Shown piece by piece: positions 49,701 through 61,614 of a stretch of DNA of 64,000 nucleotides. Position numbers and translations under genes: made by a program. Below the pieces are notes generated by a model that saw only the letters and a program-made list of their open reading frames with translations, had not been told where the DNA came from and ran no database searches. The stretch is taken from positions 19,800,001 to 19,864,000 of the forward strand of contig NC_060110.1 in NCBI RefSeq assembly GCF_021155765.1, in the 5' to 3' direction. Origin of the DNA: Diprion similis. Lineage: Eukaryota; Arthropoda; Insecta; Hymenoptera; Diprionidae. Within the stretch, counting starts at the first letter, position 1. Each line of letters opens with the position of its first letter.

Positions 49701-51326
49701 TACATATGTGTGCGTCATAAAGAGAGTAAGAAATAAGCCGCAAAAATCCGTGACAACAGTGACTTTTATTATACTCAATAACGGTGCAGTCACGAAGGGC
49801 GATGGAAAGACACCCGCGTTTATTAAAAGTTTATTACGAATGATTCAATCCCTCCCTAATTCTATTGTTAAATTTCTGCGCGGTGTATTTCGTTACAAAC
49901 ATTTCGCTCGTTAATGCGCTGCGCACTGCGTCAAATTGACGAGGCGAAATATAATGAGGATAAATTGGTTACAGGCTCAAGACGAAAGAAGCTTGTAGCC
50001 ATGGGATGAACAAGTGGCTGAATGAAAGACGAAGCTCTTGTATAAGACGAATTAGTTGGGTATTAAATGAAAAACCGTTGAAGTTGACCTGTTTTACGTC
50101 ACATCGCATTAAATTCCCCACTTTGATCTTATTTTTAATTTTCATTCTGCTTGGGCGAAAACTGGCACGTGGCGAAATTATATATTCAGACATTTTTTTC
50201 CACCCGCAAAATTTTCTTTTGGAATTGATAAAACTGTAAGATTATACGCTCGAGTGATTTTTCAAGTATATCGCGTAATTATTTCTGAAAAAATTCTACA
50301 GCTTATTTTTGTCAATTTCCATCGATGAATAGGCGAATTTATATAATGTGTTTCCGCTTAACGATCGCAGCATGAGCCTGGGACACAACGACACAAAACC
50401 AAGACAAGTTAATCGGCGAATTCAATCGTGTGGACAAGTTTACGCAGACTTTTATACACCGGTTGCTATAAAGTAAAGGGATGATTTTTGCCTGGCGTGG
50501 AATCGCTCAGTTCTTCGACGGTTTCAGTGGGATTGAACAGCTTTCCTTGCCAAGCCGTGTAGAGCGAAAGTCAAGCCCGGAAAAATATTATTATTGAGAA
50601 ATTTTCTTTTTCCGTCTGACAACCGGAATAAAGGGCCTGCAAACTAAATTCTGCGAAGCGTATTGTGTCCGCCCGCACGAGAAGATCAATGATCGCGTAG
50701 TGTTTTCGCTCTAGCACCAATCTAACCAGAGGCCACAAATATCCAAACCGAATAAGTATTCCGGTTCCAAGGGGGTGGAAATCTTGGCGACGCAACACGA
50801 TACATAAAAATGTTCCTTCCATCGATTCTAAATTATCGCTTGCCGTGATGTAATCCATTCGCGATTCTCTCTCTTTGTCAAGATTTTCGAGCTTTTGCTT
50901 CTGCATCGTGGACATCGACTATCGATAGAAATTTCTTTACATAACGAAAACTAGAAAAGACCAAAAAAATATTGAGTACACAAATGTGCAAGTTTACTCC
51001 GATCAACGTTAACGAGAATGAAACTTGTGTTTAAAATGATGATTTGATGAAATGCTTTCACGCTTGTTCAGTTTTGCATAAACCATCGGGTGCATTACCT
51101 CGGCTGTAGATTCGGAACTGACGCAAAACACTCTGGGAATTGCTCGCCTCACTTAGTACTTCGGTTATTATTAGTCCTGGACTCACTCAGAGGTCTGTAT
51201 ATAGCCTCACTCCGTTAACGGGAAACGAGGTCCTCAGCGTAAATATCCGCATACACCTTGAGTCCAGCCTGTCATCATAAGAAGGAGAATGAGAACGAAA
51301 CGACGAAGGAGAAATAAGATGCCGTG

Positions 51327-51361
51327 AGAGAGAGAGAGTGAGAGAGAGAAAGAGAGAGAGA
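51327..51361. repeat. (GA)n microsatellite
   Basis: GA dinucleotides with GT and AAA interruptions, in UGT intron 2. Confidence 0.9.
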
Positions 51362-54300
51362 CGAGTAGGAGAACAAGGCACGTGTAACAACCGTCTGGAG
51401 TCGATACAAGGGAGGTTCGTGCCACGGCATTTCTGGTAACTCGCGGAGAGTGGTATACCCCCAGGCCGAAGGAGTGGAGGAAAGGGGATGAAAGTAACGA
51501 TAATGGCGGGAGAAAACGCAGTAAGAATTACTCTGTGCGGTCGGGATGAGGACGGGGGTGGGTGAATGGAATGCGATGGGATGGAGACCCGAGATGGGTC
51601 GGATGAAAGAATAAATACATATAGGGTGTGAAGAAGATGAATTCTGCGGAAGCGGCGCAGCCTCTTTCTACTTCAGTTCTACGTCTTACGAGGTCACCGC
51701 AGAGCCCGCCGATTTAAACTACTTTCGTCCCGCAACCAGGTCTGCCAAGATTTTTACTCCCGGCGTATTTCCGGTGCCAAAGTCATTGCGGGACCGGAAA
51801 TATTTATCGTTGCACAAATTGTTGCTTGATCGAATTGTCTTGTGAGATAAAATATATGCTTGCCGTTACATCGTTAGATTTTATCGAGGATTGGAATACA
51901 GTTCCAGTGTTAAAGATGTGATTTGGCTACTTTTATCAATACTTTTTAATTTCGATAATGGTTAATTAGTCGCTGTTATCAGTGGAACGAAATTCGATGT
52001 ATTGTCGTATACGCTTGATCGCCTCCGTATGAAAAATACCTACAATATATGTATACAATATCTATGCTGTATTTCAAGAGATTCGCGTAACGACTTTAAT
52101 TCGCTGGTATATAACGCTTGATTTAATTCCTCGGAGCCGGATTTTACTAGCTCAATAATGGTTACTCATTAGCTAATTAGGAACATTCGCCGATATGATT
52201 AGATTGAAGTTTTTTCTCAACCGAACTAAGTGGCAAGAGATTTTTCTTCCTGTTCTCAGCGTCGTAGAAGTTCGATCATTATGGGTACCTGAAGTCTCAA
52301 ATCTGACAAGTAGCAATCGACCTCCGACTAAGAGTAGCCTGCAGATGGGATCTGCGCACTTGTAACAACTGTCAATAGCTAAATCGGCACGATAGTAGAA
52401 GTTGCAGATTTACAACCGAGGATGGCAATTGAAACTAATTTACTCGAAGGTTGGAGAGGGGATCCCCGTCCATGCCGAGCTGCTATACTGAGGCCAAACT
52501 TCGGTGGCTGTTACTCCTGGCAGACGATGCGCAGAAATGTCGAGTCCACGTACCTATATACGTAGATCTGCACGTCTTCTCCCGCAAATAAATTTCCAAA
52601 GACGTGTCACGGTGCGAGAGAAGGATAGAAGAGAAGGTGTGTGGCGGTGGCCAGGCGCGTAGTTACGTATAATACAGGCGTTTCTACTGGCATGGCGGGT
52701 ACCAAAAAGGGACGAAGGATACGTGAGAAGGAAAGAGGAGAGAAGAGAGACGAGAAAGGAGAGGGGCGGATGCGAACAACAGGGCAATAAAGAAGGGTGT
52801 CAGGTAACGCAGCTGGGGGCTGGGGAAGAAAGTAGAGAAGGAACGAAGGTTGAAAGTCCTCCGAAACCTCCGTGCGCAGTACGTTATCCTTCACCCGTAA
52901 CCGAAGGAGCGAAGGGGGCCCCTCTTTACAAACTACCCAAACTTTGACTATCAATAGCAGTCTTACGGAGAAGCGTACTCTTGTAACGTAATGTAGCTGG
53001 AGTTGGCCAACTTCCCTGGCATATTTAGGACCGCCAATGGATCGGAAGCTGCACAGCTGCATTAAGCCGAATCATATAATTCCGTTTCCGCTTACCAATA
53101 CCATCCGTTCACCGCGTATTTTGTAGCAGAATTTTAGTCAAAGTCCAGAAAATCGATCTTCTTATGAGACCATTTTTACTGATGACCATGACCACGAAGA
53201 TTCACCGAAACAATCCTGATGAAATTGAGTGATCCTTAAAAAGTTCCCCAAATTTCTACAACTATCTAGTCATAATTGGATATTGGAGAATGTTTTTCCC
53301 CCACGATTCTATGGCACTTGGGTTATTGTTAAAGTTACTTTGCGTGGTCGCAATATATGCATGGCCATTTTCCGAAGCTTCTTAATTTGTTTGCCATCAT
53401 GAGACAGCTGTTGTGTTATATCTGCGGGTCGGCGATACAAGTACGAATACCCCAAGGGAGATGAAGACCGTGACTGAAAGTAACGCCGTGAGCTAAACGG
53501 AAATTTATTTCCCCACGAGGGAATTCCGCTAGCCACCGATCGCGTGCTGAAATATTTTCAATAACCTGCAAGTCTGCGGTTTTTGCATCACGTTCCGTTC
53601 TCCTGGGGGAATCAGTGGTTGCATTGCGAACGAAACGAATTATCGTGATTCTTGTTTTAAACCCGATAAACCGTTCGTCGGATGCCAGGAATTAACTATT
53701 GAATAGCACTCAAATGGCCGACCCACTCGACATTTTTTACACTCGCGGATTAAACCCCCGTGGATTGTCTGCCTTTTTTCTAACGAAAACTGGAATAATT
53801 TTCAGTTGCGCAAATTCGCACGACTCCAAAACTTGATGAAATTTGAATTTGAATTTTTAACTCCATTTTCGTACTAATATCGCACGCCGCGCCCGTGAAT
53901 GATGTACAAGGAAATGGTGGAAAGATATGAAAGTGGCACCTGAGTCATAAAATATTGACGCAACGCCTGAATTCATGCGAAACTATACGTTTGACCCTAA
54001 GTAAATAAATTTCCTCTCTGAACAAGTTGCCCCTTGTCCCCTTTGTTGAACGCGGTTGTATATTAAAATGGTTCAGGGAAACGTAAACGTTTCAAGTATG
54101 AAATTAGTTGCCATTGCTCGTAGACGAGACGCGGGTGAATTTTCAACGTGGATCAAAATCGCGGTGGTAGGCCACCATCTTTTTCCGTTGTGAAGTGATT
54201 CCGTCCTAAATGTAAGTCGTAGAAATCGGAAACCCTCATCGAGATCCCGTCGGCGAGAGGCTGTTAAATTCAATCTGGCAGCGGTGCAGTAATTCGACAT

Positions 54301-55871
54301 TGACTTTTGCTCACAATTTCCGACGCTCCGTTGCGGGACTGCAGCAGCGTCTGTGAAATATGTGAGCAAATTGAACCTGCAAGTGTCAGGATCGTCACAG
54401 ACAATCGTCCGATACAAAATACTCTTTAAATTTACGTTCCCATTTTTAATTTAAGATTATAATTTCTCTCACGTGATGAGGCAGTTAGTGTCAGCCGATT
54501 TCCTTCTGCTCACGAGCTGGCAAACTGAATGGCAGAAAAATGTTTCATTTGTCTGTTGTTTTATTTCATCCCCGCTGGATTATGTTATTGCATCGGGAGT
54601 CTGTGAATAATGCAGCTTTTAATTCCACCTAGCTGTAGCACGACTTTGCGATGTATGTACGTATGGGTAGAGCTGCGTGGGCGATCGTTTCTTCCGCGAT
54701 TAAATTTTTACATGGGTTGGCGAAATTTCCCATGTGGGCGTGCACTCTGGACCAGAGCCAAAACTCCGAAATAACCCTGGAACTGTCCCGAAACTTATAC
54801 TTGAACCACGAAACCTGCCCCCTCGACGAACCAACTCGCCGGAATTCTGCTGCACGGAGAATTTTATCCCCATATGCGGTATGTCTCACTCTTTTTGGGG
54901 TGGAAAAAAAATATTTGCTGTAAATATTACCTTTCACACTGCCAGGTAAGTATGGGACGCTGAATATAGAAAATACTCACCCCGATAACGAGTGAGATTT
55001 TCATTTCATCACGAGCGAACAAAAGAAATCAAGCACCCAATATTTTACCTTCCAAGTAATGAAAAACGAGCCCTACTCAAGGCAATTCAGCGTCCTTTCT
55101 CTCGTCAATGATCCTTCCGTCTCGCTATATGTGTGCTCGATAAAGAATCATGGCTGCCTCGTGTCTCTCTGCCCACGTTGATTTTCAACGATCTCTTTTC
55201 TACGCACGTGCACGTGCTTCTACGTAAATCCTCGAAGTATTTCGTCTCTCTCATTTTTTAATCCTCGTCGGCTAATACTGTCAGTACGTGATGCTTAACT
55301 CTCGACGAAAATACCGGCAAAAACTCTTGAGCTTGCGAATATTCGTTTCTAGAATCGCAATTTTACCGCAAACATTGCATTCAACATCGTTTGGTGTTAA
55401 TTGATCAACAAGAGAAACGGACGAGGGTTTCATCTTAACAAAGAGTGCTTTTCTCGCTCAATTGACATCGAACACACGTCAGACTCTTCATTCAAAAAAA
55501 TGTAAGCTCGCTTCAACGTGCAGAATATTCAATTTTATACCTGCCATGTTTCATCATTATGTGAAATTAGTACAATTTCTTTCCAAGTTCCCTTCGCAGC
55601 GCAGTTTGCACGCAAGTTACGATTATACTGTCAGCTGTTATCGAACGTTATAATATTACGAGAATGACGAAACGATTCGACGACACCTGTTATTCCTGCA
55701 CTGACGATCAGCCAGTCAGCTTATAGAGTCCTGCACGTCTAGAGTCCGGGAAAGTATTGATCATCGCTGGTTATTCACGATGTGCAAAATAATTCAATAA
55801 TTATTCCGCAAATCCGAGATTCGTTTTATGTCAGAACGGAGCGTAGATGTACTATAATAACCGTAACTCAC

Positions 55872-56091
55872 CTCGGATTGTTCATTATCTCGTTAAGGGC
55901 GGAGCTGAGGGTGTCCACTGTGATATCTTCGTACTGGAGTACTATCGCAGCACCTCTAGCTGCGGCTGCTGCAGCATTCCCGTGCTGGTCACCAAACATC
56001 GGAACCACGACTATCGGAACCCCAACGTAAATGGCTTCCGAAAGTCCCAAGAGTCCTCCGTGAGCCAGGAATCCTTTGACGTTTGGATGAG
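55872..56091 (-). CDS. UDP-glycosyltransferase, exon 2 (UDP-sugar-binding signature)
   Basis: The exon is 220 bp. Its acceptor is a run of 17 T followed by ACTCTAG, and its donor is GAG/GTGAGT. It completes Ser361 with CT and ends with the first two bases of Ser434. It encodes most of the UGT signature that binds the UDP-sugar: HPNVKGFLAHGGLLGLSEAI then VPMFGDQHGNA, with His371, Glu379 and the Asp395-Gln396 pair that in the family contacts the sugar. Usual insect wording is THGG and QEA; here it is AHGG and SEA, a mild variation. The rest (AAIVLQYEDITVDTLSSALN) is typical. Confidence 0.95.
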
Positions 56092-59000
56092 CTAGAGTAA
56101 AAAAAAAAAAAAAAATAGCGTTTTCAACCATTTCGCATTCGGTAATATAATCAGCCGTTATTCTCTTGATCAGGAATAAAGCGAAGTCATGCATAGATAC
56201 GGATGCGTCCTGGTTATAATGATAATTGATAAGGAGTCTGCAGAGGTGGAGTAAAAATTAGAGATGCTGACATAATTCCTTTGATGTCTCGAGGGCCTGA
56301 TCAGCGCCCCATTTACGTGTCGTGGATACCGAGCAAGCAAGAGAGACATGCATAAGTTGATCAAAGCTCCATCATCTTGTTCCGTACATTTTTATCCCGC
56401 TCTATTACTTATGCATTCGCGTCGTCGTGAGGCAATAATAACACGTATAAGTCTCCAGGAGCTGATCAATGAGCTTGAAGCTAATCTAATACACCAAGGA
56501 CTCGACATTCGAGTAAAGTGCCCTCAATATCGATTTCGAGACGAGTGTGGAACAGGATACGAAACATATCATTATCCTGGCGCTAACTCACTGGAAAGAG
56601 TTGATTTTACAATCGTATAACCGCGCTCTACTCGTCGTGATATTGCATGTTTCGTAGGTTTGATATAAACGAAGGTGAATTCTTCACAAGGTATAATCGG
56701 TTTGGTATTACCGACGGCATTGCGTGTCAGTCGAGTGCTTGCTACAGTTGTTTTCAATAGTCTGGGAACAACTTTGTCCTTATTAATTGGAGTATATAAT
56801 ATGAAATTCCTGCATCGTGGCGTGAGGCCGCCGTTATGGTTTAAGCTGGTCGTTTGTTCGACATTAATAGGGGCACGAAGTGTGCTTTAAAAGAGGTTAA
56901 ACACCGAGACGCGAGGAAATGTCTGCAGGTGGATGAAAACAGGTGATTTCAAGAAACACGAGGAACCAGGACGGAGGGGATCGCGAAATGAGATAATAAA
57001 ATGAGAGCGACGCGATTCGACTCGCGCGGTGAACACCGTAGATTTTCTACTCTGCAGCTGCCTTTAGTCGTATAACTTTGCCAGGATTACCTGCCTGCCC
57101 TGAATGTAAAACTACAATATCGATTAAACCTGAACGAGCTGTAGTGTTGCTCCAGCCAAGTTCGGCGGAGGTGTGGACACACCGGCTGTTTGCTCGTTTC
57201 GGTTTATGGCATAATACTCAGGATATGGCTCCAGGGCCAAAGAAGAAACCCAACGCGGGTCAGCCGCTGGCTATGTCACCAAGTCACGAGCTGCAATATT
57301 GATTTTTGCACAACCCGTCGCCCATAAATATATATTAACTTTCCCAGAATCTTATCCCACTATCCTACCTATATTGTAAATTTGTAATAAATATCAATTT
57401 TCTGCTCATTTCTGTTTTCCAAAAGTTTATAGACAAACGTTAGCCTCCAATTTTATAATATCGTCGACTGAAATTTTCAAAAACAAGTGCATACTATTAT
57501 CAATATACAATTTAGTATCGATCCAATAGCTAATTAGATTACGATTAAGTGCACACAGACGCTAAGAAAGACATTGTCTGGTCGTTAAAATAAAAACACA
57601 GAGTAAAATTTATGTGTCAAAATGTATGAAAAATTTTAAATTGTCTCGAAACTTGGAATAAAATAACTGAATATTTGGAAGAAAATAAATCTCCAGTCTG
57701 TCAAAAGTTAGATACAATTACTTGAGGATGACACATTATCAGGTATATATGCGGCTTTAATCCGAATTATGAATGTGTTGTAATCGATGACAAATTCGTC
57801 GATAAGTCTATTTGATTGATAAAATGTTATTAATCTTTTGTTTACTGATCGCCGAATAATGGTTACACGCGGATAAACCGTGGCGAAATTATTGATTGCT
57901 AGTGACTATTTATTCAACCTGTATAAAGAAAAAAAATTCAATGTTCACACCGAATAGCAACGTCGACAGAAGCTGAGCATGAAATTTAACGCCGTGCCAA
58001 AGGTGAAATGTAATTTTCTCAAAGGACATAAATCTCGCTAGGATATCGTTTCACACATGCGAACGAAAGTTGTTAATAGGATTGAAAATTTCCGCAGGTA
58101 TAGAAACGTCGATTCGCGGAGTGAAAATTAATAATTTTCATCCCTGAGGTATATTCGGCGTCGAGTTTGACGTTAGGTAAATGATTTATGATTTCATTAG
58201 GCCGTCGGTTGTAAGTCGCTGGCGCAATTAAAGTTACTTTTCAGCTGAACCGCAAAACTGGTTGCCCACCCGAGCTTACATAAACTCACAAAGTATCGTC
58301 AAACGCGATTTTCACTTAAACAGTCTACCAAGTATATCAAGTATGTATATAACATTTTGGCAAGCGGGCTAAAGCCGCTAAAACGAATTCCAATTTCTAG
58401 TCTCACAACTCTACAATTTCTGACGCACGAAGTTTAATGAACAGAGGCTCGTCCTTCCGCCGCCCGCTTATTATATTACCGTTTGTCTTTAACGGCCGAT
58501 TAAATCGACAGCTGAATATTAATTGCCAAGCTTTTCACCGCCCACGATGCTTTCAATTGGTGGTGACAACCCTTTTATTCGACCTTACAAATGAAGCTCG
58601 TCAATCATCCGATCGCCCACCGACCGTTACAAAGTTATCAAATCATCGCTTCTGTATCGTTACGCCTGAAATCCGTAACTTCGCGTCAGCCGATCTCATG
58701 TTCTCCGCAGTAATTGATTTTCCCACGTATCTCGATCACGTCAAGGGAACCTAAAGACGGTGATTCGGATTCAAATGCCGAAGATTAAAATGATAAGACG
58801 AAAGAAATGATGATCGATAGCTCAATCAAATCACTGCCGTTATTGCTTTCACGATTATCAGCAATTGCTGAGATTCCTGTTGCAATTAACTGTCGCCTTG
58901 GTTTTCACCTTGGGATAAAAAAGCGACAAACCACATTCGGTAAATACGGCTTGAGTTCATCTGAAAGTATCTCACATAAGAATTAAGTTAGGTCACAAGA

Positions 59001-60316
59001 GGTCATCTACCTGTCATATCGAAGTTCCGGTTTAGCAGACGTCGCGACCTTTGTCGATCGGAATCTAATACATCAAAGCCGGAAAGTCATGACCGCAGGA
59101 GTGGTAAGCCTCGAACACGTGATAATTTGCTCGAATCAATATCTACTTGGAAGACCTTCGGTTTCAAAGCCTCGCACTAATATCGTGAGTTAGGCATGTT
59201 TGGATAGGGTAGCTTAAGCTCGGGATCGGCGCGAACGCGCGACGGTTTCTGGCGTCGGGATTGCAACTAAACTAACACAGTTTGCAACACGGTTTAAGGG
59301 TAAAGTTTGACGCCACGTCACGTCCGGGCGCTAGGAAAGCGTCAAGCGGTAAACCGCGGTGTCATCCCGTAGTGTCATTACTGTAATTACCGCCCGGCCA
59401 CCCCCTTCCCCTCTTCGCTTTCCACCTAGACGACATTTTCCACCACGTTGGAATTTCAATCGCAATGCAAGGCGGCACAATCGATACCCTGCCGATATAC
59501 ATCACACACACGCACACACACACACAAGTCACTACGCGTACATGACGTGCGTCTCTTGCTCGACGTTTGCGATTCGATTAGTTCAATTTCATGTTTGCGG
59601 TAAACACCATTACTCGAAAATAATGAATTACAATCGGTGCACTCTTCTTGAGCTAATCGACTCTGAATGATTGCCAACTCTTTGCCAACAACTGTATCGT
59701 ACATTGGATTGTCCGGAAAGAAGACCCTAAAGTATGATGAATCCATAAGTTGTTATGACTGACAAGAAGCATTCCTACAGATGTACAGTACTGTTATCGC
59801 TGCAAGTTCCATTGTAATGTAGATTCTGACTAGTTGCGAACTCTAGCTGCCGGAATGCAAAGCCAATCGGTGTAGATCAACAGATTCTGATGATTTGAAT
59901 AACCCCATTTTAGACCCTTTTTCATACCAAACACTGCTGTGACGACAATATGACAGTTTTACATTTTTTTAAACGCAATCCGATGAAGTTAAGTATTCGA
60001 AAGTCTATCTAGACATTCACCTGCCAGTGAACGTCATACCACCTACTTTCGTTAAAAGCAAAAAAAAAGGAGAAAAATAAATCACGTGCAGAGTTTAAAA
60101 CGATGATCACGCAGTGTAGAGTTCAGTGCCATTTACACCCGGTGACGAACGTTCGTTTTGCGATACAGATTTATGATGCTATTTATATAACCGTACGCAT
60201 TTAGAATTGGCTTACTTGACCCGAGTGAATGTAACATCGCGAAGATCAGTGTGTCTTTAAACCGAGTGTTGAGTAGCTATAGGTAAAAGGCGGCGTAAAA
60301 AAGTGTGAAAACTTAC
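56092..60316 (-). other. UGT intron 1 (4.2 kb)
   Basis: Donor GTAAGT at 60316-60311, acceptor AG at 56093-56092. It contains a CA repeat at 59502-59526. I looked for alternative UGT first exons here and saw none. Confidence 0.85.
59502..59526. repeat. (CA)n microsatellite
   Basis: CA dinucleotides with one CG interruption, in UGT intron 1. Confidence 0.9.
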
Positions 60317-61397
60317 ACAAAACGTCGAATTGCGGTAACCATTTCTGGGTCATCAGGTTTTTCGGCTTGTTGGGCAGGTCCTCGTCCTCCCATTTCCAAA
60401 GAACCTTCTGCTTGAGCCTTCCAAGGGCTTCGACAATTGTCGCCAGCATTTCATTGGGCATCGACGACGCTCTCACCATCGAACCCCAGCTGAAGTATAG
60501 CACACCATGCTCAGCGGAGTCGAGAAATTCTTGCAAATCTTTGGGCAATGGCTTGGCGCCACGAATATGCACTCCGCCGATCTCGACAACACTTGTACTG
60601 AATGGCCTTGCACCGTGGAGGCTAAAGTGCGTGTTCACCATCAGGGCTGTCATGTTGTTCGCAATATCTTGAAGCGGAGGAACTCCGGGACCAAAAGTCT
60701 CCTCCACCAGCGATTGCATTGGTCTTCTGAATAACAGATCGTAGGCGATTTGTTCAGCCACGATCCACACAGCGTTCTGGACTCGTTCGAAAAAGGTCAT
60801 ACTCGGTGAAAAAGAGTGCAAAACGCCGGGGATGTAGCTTGGATTGTCAGGGTTGTTTACACGATTATTTACCCAGGCCATGATGGCGTGGGACGAGAGT
60901 CCTATGTACGGAGCTTTGAACTTGTGCACAAAACCAAGGAAGCAATCGGTGTTGAACACCTCCGTCAGAATAAGATCGAACTTTTCATCCGATTTGAGAA
61001 ACTCCTTGAGAGCAGTGTTTTTCAGCGCTCTATTGCAGGCCGTCTCCGCCATCTTGTAGAGCATCTTCATCTCGGCGGTAACGTAAAGCATCGAATGATC
61101 GAGTTGCGTCAGGTCGATTACGTTCAGGAATATCCCCGCCGAATCAAGCAAGCTTATGTCCCTGTAATTCGGGATTTTATCCTTCCGTGGGAAGTAGGAA
61201 ACCACTGTGACGTTGTGCCCTCGGTGGGCCAGCTCCTCGAGAATCGGTAAAAATACATCGAAGTGACTTTTTCCCAGGTGCCCGAACACCCCGAGGATGT
61301 TGAACCTTTCCCTCATTTCCTCACATTCGCACGAACACATCATGCATCCGGCCACTATCGCGAACAGGCACAACAGCTTAGCACCACAGCTTTTCAT
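60317..61397 (-). CDS. UDP-glycosyltransferase, exon 1 (signal peptide and acceptor-binding domain)
   Basis: The gene (exons 61397-60317, 56091-55872 and 42255-41928) encodes 542 residues, about the usual insect UGT length of 520. UGTs transfer a sugar, mostly glucose in insects, from UDP-sugar to small lipophilic compounds such as plant toxins, pigments and cuticle precursors, in the ER lumen. ATG at 61397 begins a clear signal peptide (MKSCGAKLLCLFAIVAG); the frame is open further upstream but without ATG. Exon 1 encodes the variable N-terminal half: NILGVFGHLGKSHFDV with the likely catalytic His45, LTEVFNTDCF with its likely Asp151 partner, GLSSH, then the conserved GVLYFSWGSMVRASSMP and QKWLPQFDVL where the UDP-binding domain begins. 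It ends after one base of codon 361 at a TTGT/GTAAGT donor. The substrate cannot be told from sequence, and the subfamily is not assigned. Confidence 0.95.
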
Positions 61398-61608
61398 CTT
61401 ACTGTAGACTTTGAGACGCGGCTTCGGCTGAGCTGTGGTCCAGTACAAGCTCAATGCTCGACTGAGGTCAATTATCGCCGGGGAAACGGTTGCATACTCT
61501 GCTGTCGAGCACTTTTCGCGAGGGCGAGTAGCCCCCACTATTCAAACTAATCAGTTGTTATTCGTTATCTAACAACGACTCCCATCGATGAAGATTCGCT
61601 ACGTCACG

Positions 61609-61614
61609 TATATA
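61609..61614 (-). promoter_or_regulatory. Candidate TATA box of the UGT gene
   Basis: CTATATAC on the minus strand, about 215 bases before the ATG. A start near 61580 would give a leader of about 180 bases. This is position and motif only. Confidence 0.3.

Larger units (their letters stand above)
42256..55871 (-). other. UGT intron 2 (13.6 kb)
   Basis: Donor GTGAGT at 55871-55866, acceptor CAG ending at 42256. The phases on both sides fit (AG then C). Inside are microsatellites (AT at 42466-42485, CT at 44121-44166, CT at 46042-46067, CTTT at 46668-46720, GA at 51327-51361) and no gene I can support on either strand. Open frames at 46230-46442 and 52607-53062 show no family. Confidence 0.85.

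Noticed and set aside
57078..57302. 74-codon frame starting MPGLPACPEC
   Set aside because: The single CxxC-like pair is not part of a recognisable zinc finger, and there is no supporting context.
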